Assembly (NCBI GenBank): GCA_002715465.1
Contig: PAYY01000012.1
Span: 30,666 to 36,470 of the forward strand
Source: Fidelibacterota bacterium
Lineage (GTDB): Bacteria; Marinisomatota; Marinisomatia; Marinisomatales; S15-B10
DNA: 5,805 nucleotides
Direction: 5' to 3'
Shown: positions 1 through 5,805 of the stretch, piece by piece
Layout: each line of letters begins with the position of its first letter
How positions within the stretch are numbered: the first letter of the stretch is position 1
The notes under the pieces: generated by a model
What the model was told of the DNA's origin: nothing
What the model saw: the letters and a program-made list of their open reading frames with translations, nothing else
The model's database searches: none
Position numbers and translations under genes: made by a program

Positions 1-210
1 CAACTTGATCTTGAAATCATTGTTGATAATACGACTGTAGAAGTCTATGCAAATGGAGGAATCTTATATTGGTTTTATAATAATCTTGAAGGAGATCCAG
101 ATACTTTCCAACTTTCTTTATTCAATAATAAAAGTGGCTTAAATGAAGATCCAAAAACTCTGGTAAAGAATCTTGAAATTCATGAATTAAAGTCAATCTG
201 GAATAAATAA
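1..210 (+). CDS. C-terminal fragment of a probable GH32-family glycoside hydrolase
   Basis: This is the last 69 codons of a gene whose 5' part lies left of the window; it is open from base 1 to the TAA at 208-210. The visible protein begins with a strand reading LDLEIIVDNTTVEVYANGG and ends with LEIHELKSIWNK. In glycoside hydrolase family 32 (invertases, levanases, fructan hydrolases) the C-terminal beta-sandwich characteristically has a 'hxhhhDxSxxEhFhNxG' strand and closes with a 'LxhxxLKSIW' tail, and both are matched here. The catalytic five-bladed propeller and its Asp/Glu residues are not in the window, so activity and substrate (sucrose, inulin, levan) cannot be stated. The gene converges on the minus-strand cluster and is not part of it. 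Another carbohydrate-active enzyme with a similar sandwich domain remains possible. Confidence 0.62.
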   Translation, partial: QLDLEIIVDNTTVEVYANGGILYWFYNNLEGDPDTFQLSLFNNKSGLNEDPKTLVKNLEIHELKSIWNK

Positions 211-214
211 AAGA

Positions 215-230
215 GTTTATTTTTATAAAC
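215..230 (-). terminator. Possible weak intrinsic terminator of the minus-strand cluster
   Basis: A perfect 6-bp inverted repeat (GTTTAT / ATAAAC) surrounds a 4-base loop. Read on the minus strand it lies about 38 bases after the VOC stop codon and is followed by a T-rich run (TCTTTTATTTATT). That is the order expected of a factor-independent terminator. The stem is short and AT-rich, so it would be weak. Read on the plus strand, no T tract follows. The T-rich tail lies inside the end of the convergent gene's coding sequence. Confidence 0.35.
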
Positions 231-259
231 CTGATATTAGACAATTAATGTGAGACTAA

Positions 260-295
260 GATAGAGGTTAATCGATTTTTTGATTAATCTCTATC
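260..295 (+). terminator. Convergent-end hairpin, possible 3' end of the plus-strand transcript
   Basis: A 14-bp inverted repeat (260-273 with 282-295) encloses an 8-base loop, GATTTTTT. Thirteen pairs are Watson-Crick. The fourteenth (267 with 288) is a G.U wobble in plus-strand RNA but a C.A mismatch in minus-strand RNA, so the structure is better formed in the plus-strand transcript, 50 bases after the upstream stop codon. No T tract follows the stem in either direction (plus side continues CAGTTTCC), so it is not a canonical intrinsic terminator. It may stabilise the mRNA 3' end. It overlaps the last codons and stop of the VOC gene. Confidence 0.4.
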
Positions 296-729
296 CAGTT
301 TCCTTCAGGATCCTGAAGATAAATCTGCTTTGCACCACCATCAGCTCTAATCTGATATTTTTCATTTTTTCCTGACCAATCACCAAAGGGAACTTTCATC
401 TTTTGTAAATGGCGCATAAAAGCATCCATGTCTTTCACAGTAAAAGCAATATGATAAACTTTGGGTGAAGCCTTGGCTTGACTTTTATTTAGGATAAGAT
501 GCATCTCCGCACCCTCTTCATTCTTTAACCATCTTTTAGGTGGATTCATCCCTGCACCAGCTGGTATTTCTTGAAATCCAAAAATATCACGGTAAAAATC
601 ACCCATTTCTTCCAAGTTTTTTACTGGATATGCCTGATGGTCAAAAGATAGATCCATACCAATTGAGCTTTGTGCAAAAACTATGGTAGAATAAAACAAT
701 GTTGAAAAAAATAACCTCTTACTTATCAT
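268..729 (-). CDS. Exported VOC-superfamily (glyoxalase/bleomycin-resistance fold) protein
   Basis: This 153-residue protein begins with a Sec-type signal peptide: positive MISKR, a hydrophobic stretch to about residue 18, and probable cleavage after Ala19 (VFA/QSS). The rest is a single VOC module of two beta-alpha-beta-beta-beta units. The first unit opens with DHQAYPVKNLEEMGDFYRD and the second with YHIAFTVKDMDAF; it ends in DPEGNWIEI, the classic VOC closing motif. By eye alignment with E. coli glyoxalase I, candidate metal ligands are His31, His77 (where glyoxalase I has Glu56), His93 and Glu147, so a full divalent-metal site looks intact. The family includes glyoxalases, dioxygenases, epimerases and resistance proteins, so the reaction cannot be named. 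The start is supported by a GGGAGG box 8 bases upstream. It follows the large lipoprotein gene by 15 bases, consistent with cotranscription. A secreted VOC protein is less usual than a cytoplasmic one. Confidence 0.88.
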   Translation of the reverse strand: MISKRLFFSTLFYSTIVFAQSSIGMDLSFDHQAYPVKNLEEMGDFYRDIFGFQEIPAGAGMNPPKRWLKNEEGAEMHLILNKSQAKASPKVYHIAFTVKDMDAFMRHLQKMKVPFGDWSGKNEKYQIRADGGAKQIYLQDPEGNWIEINQKID

Positions 730-737
730 TCCTATTG

Positions 738-743
738 CCTCCC
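738..743 (-). promoter_or_regulatory. Ribosome binding site of the VOC gene
   Basis: GGGAGG on the minus strand lies 8 bases before the ATG at 729-727, within the 15-base gap after the upstream gene's stop. It is a strong Shine-Dalgarno match and fixes this start. Confidence 0.75.
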
Positions 744-744
744 T

Positions 745-3700
745 TTAATCAAATTCAGCATCACTTTTAGTTTGAAGAAAACCGATTAGATCAATAACTT
801 CTCTGTCAGTTAAAAAATCAAGCATTCCTTCAGGCATCATGGAAACTGTTTGCACTTCTTTTGATTGAATATCTGATTTGCTTATTATTACTTGATCCTG
901 ACCAACAATTCGAAGGGTAAGAGTTCTATCACTTTCTGAAATTATGTTTCCAGCATAAGTCCTACCATCTCTTGTTGTAACCAGAACCATTCTATAGTCA
1001 TCCTGAAGATCTGAATTAGGATCAACAATATTGTTTAGAAGATATTCAATGTTTGTTCTATTGGAGCCTGTTAAATCTGGACCAATTTTACCACCTTCAC
1101 CATACATTACATGGCAGGCGCCACAGAGTCCATCATAAGTAGTTTTTCCTGCCTGAATATTTGCACTACTGATTACCTCTGCAGATAACAAGTCACTATA
1201 TTTTTTATACGAAGCTATTTTTTCATTAGAAACTTTTGAAATTTGACCCCAGGTTTCAAGGAATCCACTACCGACAACTCTGTGCAATTGACGGGCGACA
1301 TAAGCTGGTACATCACGCTTTGGAACCATTCCGTCTCTTATAGCACGTGTGAGACGCCAGCCATAGGATGAACGAGAAGCTAATGTTTGAACAATTTCCA
1401 ATTTTTCCAGTGAAGAAAATTCATTATAACGTTCGATTAACTTCCAAGCCAAATCTCTTTCACTCCTCCATGAGGCATCAATCTGGATTGCAGAAAGAGC
1501 TCGAATTGCATCAATTCTTAATTCAGGTTCATCGATAAGCTTCGGAAGAACGTCTTCAAGTTCTTGTCTTCTTTGATTGGAAAGAATGTTTAAAGCTTCA
1601 CGCCTCTTTTCTACCGATTCATTTTTATCTTTCAAGTTTGCAAGAGCTTCATTAATTGCTTTAATACTACCAAATTTTCTGTCAATGGCTTGAGCTGATT
1701 TAGTTAGTACGGGATCTGACTTTAGATCAAGAAGTGTAGTCTCCCAATTATCAGGAGCTTTAACATCAAAAAGTCCTTCTAATCCCGAAAGCATACCTTT
1801 CATCAAATTTTCTGAAGCAGGATTTGACACATTTAAAGAAGACACTAATAATTCAAGTTGACTCGCGTCTGACAGTCGCCATGCAATATATTCCGTTAAC
1901 ATAGGAATTTTACTGACTTTGGCAAGATCAAGAGCTCTTTCGGGATTATGTGGAACCATAGGTTCGATCCCAAACCAAATCATATGAGGAATATTATGAT
2001 CAGCTTGATCTTCTTCATGTTTAATTAATCCTTCAGAAATCTCCCATCTATCATCTAAAGTCATTCTTTGAAGAGACCCAGCAAGATAAAGCCTAACTAC
2101 CGGAGAATCATCCTTTTCAGCCATAGAGGCAAATTTCTCTAATGCTGATTTGCTTAGATTTTTGTCTTCACTAATCAATTGAATACTCCAGGCTCTTATA
2201 TACTCATCTTTATCATCCAATAAACTAAGTAAATCTTCATTAGTAAAAATACCTGATACATGACCAGTCCATAATGCTCTAAGGCGATAATCTGAGTTGG
2301 TATGTGTATTCACCATATTTTTTATCAGATTAATAGCATTACCATTAATCTTACCTTTAGAAGCTCTATGTTGAAGTATAATTCTAGCACGACGGGCATG
2401 CCATGAACTTTTATTTTCCTGAAGCTTAACTAGTTCTAGGTCAGATAATAATCGTACATCTTCATATCGTCCATCCCATTCATTCGCTAGACTTGTCTTA
2501 GGAGAAATACGAAAAATTCGGCCTGTATCTTTATGGACTACGTCATTTCCACAAATATCCGCATCATGCCAATCCAAAACGTATAATGAACCATCTGGAC
2601 CTAACTCCATACTAAAACCTATCCATTGTGCATTATTAGCCATCATGAAATCATCACCATGATGCGCTACAAAACCAGACCCTTTAGGCTCAAGCACATC
2701 TGAAAGCACAGCATGTTCATGAATATTGGCCATGAATAATCGACCTTGTTGTTCTTCTGGAAAAGCATCAGATAAATAAACTCTAGCTCCACCATGAGCA
2801 GATCGATGTCTATGATTAACAATAGTTCTAATATCACTGTAAACATATGGATTGAAATGTTTACCTCCTTGACGATGAAAAATTCCGCCTGGAACTACGT
2901 GAAAAAGGTGAGGGATAACACAAGCGCTTATAAAAAGTTGACCCTTTGCATCATAGTCAATACCCCATGGGTTGCTGAAACCATGAGCCACGACTTCAAA
3001 TTCTTTTTTTGTTGGATGATATCTCCACACACCTCCATTTATATCAACACCATCAGCATCAAGTAAATCAGCTGGAAATTCATCTTTATGCCCATAAAGT
3101 TTGGTTTCAGAATTAGGCTTCCTGATTACAGAAGGAGTAGCGAAACCTTCTAAACCATATATCCAACCATCAGGACCCCAATGAAGACTATTAATTGTTT
3201 CATGCCTATCACGTATTCCCCATCCAGTTAAAAGTATTTCAACATCATCCATTTCACCAATATCATCCTGATCCTTGTCAGGAACAAATAAGAGATGAGG
3301 GGGCGCACCAAGAAATAGTCCATCAAAACCTACTGCAATTGCTGAAGGAAATGGAACACCTTCTAAATACACTTTTACATCATCTGCTTTACCATCTCCA
3401 TCCGTGTCTTCAAGAATTAGAATTCTGCTGTTCCCATCATTTGAAAATCCTCTTCCCCTTGTTTCATAATCTCGGTTTTCTGCAATCCAGAGTCGTCCCT
3501 TATCATCCCAACAAAATGCCATAGGTTGTGTAATCATTGGTTCTGAAGCCCAAGCATTTACATTATAACCATCTTTTATAGTCATATTATCAACAGCTTC
3601 TTGTGGATTAAGAAATTTTTCCTTCTTTCCTTCTTCTTGGGCAATGTCCCAAAGAGCCCAAGTGGCTCTTTCTCCACCATATTCAGCATATTCTTCCATG

Positions 3701-4698
3701 AGTTTTTTATCATTCAATTCTCCAGTATAAACAATGAACCGATGTCGAATGATCTCCATAGAACCATTAGGTATATTCCAATCACCAAGGATTGCTCGGG
3801 AAGGCCCTACGCCCATGTTTCCATCTATTCTCCAAGGTTGAGGAAATTCTCCATTTGTAGGATGGTCAAATATCGCTATATGTCCCCATTTGTCCATACC
3901 CTTGATTTCCATACCAACATCAACCCATGGAGCACGTTTTCCTTCACCAGCAGTATTCTTATTCCGAGCTGCATTTACTACTTCTCCATTAATTCCTTTA
4001 AACCAAGGCATTCTCAAGAAAAGACCACTATATTCAAATTTTCCAATGGTAACATCCGTTTCAGCATCTCCAATCCATTCTAGATCTAAAATATATTTAC
4101 CTCCCGATGAACGCATGGTCCATTTTTGAGTCTCAACCATTATAGTTGAACCTTTTTCATCAAGCATATTGTAAACAGTTTCCCAAATTACTTCTTCCCC
4201 ATCCGATTTAACTATCCTGAGATCCTCTCTAAGCCAATATTCAGTAGAATCACCATACATATCTTTTGTTGGGTGATGAAAAAAGTCTCTTCCTATCTGA
4301 GTTTTTATTTCCTCTGTTTTATCTTTGTTATAAAACCACTCTTTTAATGTTGCTTCATCTGCACCTGTACCATTAACTCTTGTAAAACCCCAATAGAGTC
4401 CAGTCTGGTGTTTATGATGACCTGGACTGTACTCGGTTAATATTCCTTTTCCATCAGGAGAAACAATTGGGTGAATATAAGGTCGATGGTTCATGCTAGC
4501 ATTTTGGATAAGAATAGGATCCTCACCATCATTTCTATAAATGGAAATTGAATTATTATTTTCCAACTTTGCTATAAGTCTTGGATTGTCTAAATCACCA
4601 TAGCTAGCAATATTATTAGTCTTTGATTCAATCGAGGGTGCTGAATTACAAGATATAAATAGTAGAAGAATAGGTATCGAAGAAAAAATGATTTTCAT
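745..4698 (-). CDS. Lipoprotein fusing DUF6807, PVC-type dehydrogenase propeller, HEAT-like region and cytochrome c
   Basis: The 1317-residue protein starts MKIIFSSIPILLLFISC, a lipoprotein signal with Cys17 as the probable lipidated residue; +2 is Asn. Residues about 40-330 resemble the DUF6807/'PmoA family' domain: RPYIHP at 72-77 and a His-rich HHKHQTGLYWG starting at 94. That family name does not imply methane oxidation. Residues about 371-735 match the PVC-type putative membrane-bound dehydrogenase propeller (TIGR02604-like, related to sugar dehydrogenases): GRLWIAENRDY, DTDGDGKADD from 431 (calcium-loop-like), LHWGPDGWIYG, NPWGIDYD, HRHRSAHGG, LGPDGSLYVLDWHD and GRIFRI. A helical HEAT-like region follows (about 740-1170). 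A TIGR02603-like cytochrome domain ends it: CGACH at 1192-1196 (His1196 proximal ligand) and MMPEG at 1287-1291, with Met1288 the likely distal ligand. The inferred role is periplasmic oxidation of an unknown substrate with electrons leaving through heme c. An in-frame ATG at 4761 would add 21 residues overlapping the upstream gene and hide the lipoprotein signal; 4698 is preferred because AAAGGAG precedes it. Confidence 0.9.
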   Translation of the reverse strand: MKIIFSSIPILLLFISCNSAPSIESKTNNIASYGDLDNPRLIAKLENNNSISIYRNDGEDPILIQNASMNHRPYIHPIVSPDGKGILTEYSPGHHKHQTGLYWGFTRVNGTGADEATLKEWFYNKDKTEEIKTQIGRDFFHHPTKDMYGDSTEYWLREDLRIVKSDGEEVIWETVYNMLDEKGSTIMVETQKWTMRSSGGKYILDLEWIGDAETDVTIGKFEYSGLFLRMPWFKGINGEVVNAARNKNTAGEGKRAPWVDVGMEIKGMDKWGHIAIFDHPTNGEFPQPWRIDGNMGVGPSRAILGDWNIPNGSMEIIRHRFIVYTGELNDKKLMEEYAEYGGERATWALWDIAQEEGKKEKFLNPQEAVDNMTIKDGYNVNAWASEPMITQPMAFCWDDKGRLWIAENRDYETRGRGFSNDGNSRILILEDTDGDGKADDVKVYLEGVPFPSAIAVGFDGLFLGAPPHLLFVPDKDQDDIGEMDDVEILLTGWGIRDRHETINSLHWGPDGWIYGLEGFATPSVIRKPNSETKLYGHKDEFPADLLDADGVDINGGVWRYHPTKKEFEVVAHGFSNPWGIDYDAKGQLFISACVIPHLFHVVPGGIFHRQGGKHFNPYVYSDIRTIVNHRHRSAHGGARVYLSDAFPEEQQGRLFMANIHEHAVLSDVLEPKGSGFVAHHGDDFMMANNAQWIGFSMELGPDGSLYVLDWHDADICGNDVVHKDTGRIFRISPKTSLANEWDGRYEDVRLLSDLELVKLQENKSSWHARRARIILQHRASKGKINGNAINLIKNMVNTHTNSDYRLRALWTGHVSGIFTNEDLLSLLDDKDEYIRAWSIQLISEDKNLSKSALEKFASMAEKDDSPVVRLYLAGSLQRMTLDDRWEISEGLIKHEEDQADHNIPHMIWFGIEPMVPHNPERALDLAKVSKIPMLTEYIAWRLSDASQLELLVSSLNVSNPASENLMKGMLSGLEGLFDVKAPDNWETTLLDLKSDPVLTKSAQAIDRKFGSIKAINEALANLKDKNESVEKRREALNILSNQRRQELEDVLPKLIDEPELRIDAIRALSAIQIDASWRSERDLAWKLIERYNEFSSLEKLEIVQTLASRSSYGWRLTRAIRDGMVPKRDVPAYVARQLHRVVGSGFLETWGQISKVSNEKIASYKKYSDLLSAEVISSANIQAGKTTYDGLCGACHVMYGEGGKIGPDLTGSNRTNIEYLLNNIVDPNSDLQDDYRMVLVTTRDGRTYAGNIISESDRTLTLRIVGQDQVIISKSDIQSKEVQTVSMMPEGMLDFLTDREVIDLIGFLQTKSDAEFD
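1067..1125 (-). repeat. Heme-region segment, copy 1 of a diverged direct duplication
   Basis: This stretch encodes the heme site and the following GEGG...GPDLTG loop of the large lipoprotein. It matches 5046-5104 at DNA level. Two 14-base exact blocks (1067-1080 and 1094-1107) occur in the same order and at the same 27-base spacing in both copies. It is the most conserved visible piece of two paralogous genes and is not a mobile repeat. Confidence 0.7.
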
Positions 4699-4703
4699 TA
4701 TAA

Positions 4704-4710
4704 CTCCTTT
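4704..4710 (-). promoter_or_regulatory. Ribosome binding site that sets the start of the large lipoprotein
   Basis: AAAGGAG on the minus strand lies 5 bases before the ATG at 4698-4696 and just after the upstream stop codon at 4720-4718. It decides between this ATG and the longer in-frame ATG at 4761, because only the shorter form begins with a proper lipoprotein signal. Confidence 0.8.
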
Positions 4711-4717
4711 GAAAAAA

Positions 4718-5805
4718 TTAGTCCCTGGCCGAAAGATCCTCAAAACTTTGAAGATATGCAATTATATTGATGACTTCATCATCAGATAAAAACTCTAACA
4801 ATCCTTCTGGCATCATAGACATATTGGAAGTTTCCTTATCCCAAATAATTGACTTAGGTATTGAAACTGGTTCCTGAACATTTGGAATTCTTAAAAGTAC
4901 CTGACGATCATTCTCGCCCTCAATTACCCCAGAATAAAACTGACCATCTTCAGTTGAAATCATTGTCATTTTATAATTTTCCTTAACCACAGCACTTGGT
5001 GTAAGAATGTTACCAAGTAAATAATCTAAATCCCCCCTGTTTGCTCCTGTTAAATCTGGGCCAACATTTCCCCCTTCACCATACATCATATGACAAGAAC
5101 CGCATGTAGAGTTGTAAAGATCTCTTCCTTTAATCTTATTAGCCTTTGCTAGATTTTCAGTAGATAACAATTCTCTGTATTTAACGAAGGATTTTTCAAT
5201 ATCTGGTGATATTCCTTCAACCGGTCCCCAAACTGCTAGAAATCTATTACCTACGGTTCTAAGCAATAAACGTGCTAGATATGTTGGAATATCTTTTTTT
5301 AGAATTTCTTCATTTTCAATTGCACTTAATAATATAGTCCCATAGTTAGGTCTAGAAGCTAAAACATGTAATATCTCTAACTTTTCATCCTGACTGTAAG
5401 ATGGGTAATTATTTAACAGTAAATAAGCTAAATCTTCATCATTAAAATATGCTACTGATCTAATTGTCTCAATTCTAAGTTCGTCATCATTAATTAGATT
5501 ACTTATTTCATTTTTTAGTTCAGATCTTTTTTGCGTTGCTAAACCTTGGATTGCTTTTCTCTTATCATTCACTGGACTTTTCTTATCTTTCAAAAAACTA
5601 ATCAATGTTTCCGCTGCTAATTTATCTCCGAACAGAATTGATATATCCAATGCAAGTTGAGCTCCCTTACCTTTTAACGCTCTTAATTTCTTGTATGTTG
5701 CGGACCAATTATCAGGTGTAGTGACTTCTGGATACCCCTCTAAACCATCGCGCATCCCTAACAACAAGAGATTTCGATCTGTGGGGTTATTATCAATTTC
5801 TTCAA
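4718..5805 (-). CDS. C-terminal part of a second PVC-type heme-binding (CxxCH) protein, paralogue of its neighbour
   Basis: The frame is open through the right edge, so the start lies outside the window and 361 C-terminal residues are visible. The first roughly 215 visible residues are alpha-helical, HEAT-like sequence (for example DELRIETIRSVAYF and DEKLEILHVLASRPNYG). The last roughly 140 form a cytochrome c domain of the planctomycete heme-binding type (TIGR02603-like). It has CGSCH at visible residues 234-238 (bases 5090-5104), GEGGNVGPDLTGANR after it, and MMPEG from bases 4816 downward supplying the probable Met ligand. The sequence lines up end to end with the C-terminus of the next gene, about half identical in the cytochrome domain by eye. 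By that homology the missing N-terminal part probably holds a dehydrogenase-like propeller and an export signal; whether it also has DUF6807 is unknown. The stop is 19 bases before the next gene's ATG, so cotranscription is likely. A TTG at 5767 is internal and is not the start. Confidence 0.88.
   Translation of the reverse strand, partial: EEIDNNPTDRNLLLLGMRDGLEGYPEVTTPDNWSATYKKLRALKGKGAQLALDISILFGDKLAAETLISFLKDKKSPVNDKRKAIQGLATQKRSELKNEISNLINDDELRIETIRSVAYFNDEDLAYLLLNNYPSYSQDEKLEILHVLASRPNYGTILLSAIENEEILKKDIPTYLARLLLRTVGNRFLAVWGPVEGISPDIEKSFVKYRELLSTENLAKANKIKGRDLYNSTCGSCHMMYGEGGNVGPDLTGANRGDLDYLLGNILTPSAVVKENYKMTMISTEDGQFYSGVIEGENDRQVLLRIPNVQEPVSIPKSIIWDKETSNMSMMPEGLLEFLSDDEVINIIAYLQSFEDLSARD
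5046..5104 (-). repeat. Heme-region segment, copy 2 of the diverged direct duplication
   Basis: This is the counterpart of 1067-1125, with the identical 14-base blocks at 5046-5059 and 5073-5086. The two copies are offset by 3979 bases, close to the length of one gene plus its spacer (3954 + 19). That is what a tandem whole-gene duplication would leave, although strong protein-level constraint on the heme loop could also preserve these bases. Confidence 0.7.

Noticed and set aside
211..267. A promoter or small gene in the convergent gap
   Set aside because: The 57-base gap lies between two 3' ends, shows no credible -35/-10 pair or start with a ribosome binding site, and is explained by the hairpins.
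2794..3066. Plus-strand open frame of 90 codons
   Set aside because: It lies wholly inside the propeller-coding region of the minus-strand lipoprotein, has low-complexity composition and no recognisable domain. It is an antisense shadow.
3195..3524. Plus-strand open frame of 109 codons, rich in His, Leu and Gln
   Set aside because: It is the reverse-strand reading of the conserved propeller sequence; the His/Leu bias mirrors minus-strand codons and no family is recognised.
3601..4129. Two overlapping plus-strand open frames (3601-4083 and 3890-4129)
   Set aside because: Both are antisense to the DUF6807-like domain, overlap each other in different frames, and have skewed Phe/Ser/Ile composition.
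745..4698. Reading the DUF6807/'PmoA' similarity as a particulate methane monooxygenase subunit
   Set aside because: True PmoA is a multi-pass membrane protein. This domain is soluble, lies behind a lipoprotein signal and has no membrane helices, so the family label is misleading.
5765..5767. TTG as a possible start of the right-edge gene
   Set aside because: The frame stays open to 5805, and the residues upstream of the TTG align with the interior of the paralogue, so the gene is truncated by the window edge.

Overview
The window is a slice of an AT-rich bacterial genome. It holds the tail of a plus-strand gene at the left edge and then a compact minus-strand gene cluster filling the rest. 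The cluster's first visible gene is cut by the right edge, so transcription runs right to left, from beyond 5805 down to about 230. The genes are recognisable by domain family. The taxon can only be guessed. Large lipoproteins joining a 'PVC-type' membrane-bound-dehydrogenase propeller to a CxxCH cytochrome domain are typical of Planctomycetota, Verrucomicrobiota and Lentisphaerota, and also occur in some marine Bacteroidota and related groups. The low GC and clear Shine-Dalgarno sequences argue mildly against a typical Bacteroidota genome.

Layout: 1-210 (+) is the C-terminus of a probable GH32 (fructan/sucrose-type) glycoside hydrolase. 211-267 is a convergent intergenic gap with two hairpins, one reaching into the next gene. 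268-729 (-) is a small exported VOC/glyoxalase-fold protein. 745-4698 (-) is a 1317-residue lipoprotein fusing a DUF6807 ('PmoA family') domain, a propeller dehydrogenase-like domain, a helical HEAT-like region and a mono-heme cytochrome c domain. 4718-5805 (-) is the C-terminal 361 residues of a paralogue with the same helical-plus-cytochrome ending.

The three minus-strand genes are separated by only 19 and 15 bases and the two lower ones have good ribosome binding sites, so they probably form one operon. All three products appear to act outside the cytoplasm. A reasonable but unproven reading is a periplasmic oxidative module, in which propeller-cytochrome proteins oxidise a sugar-like or polyol substrate and pass electrons to heme c. 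The VOC protein would be an accessory enzyme or binding protein, and the adjacent glycosidase hints at a carbohydrate context. The substrate cannot be read from the sequence. I found no RNA genes, CRISPR array, insertion sequence or phage feature. The most distinctive features are the domain fusion and the tandem paralogues.
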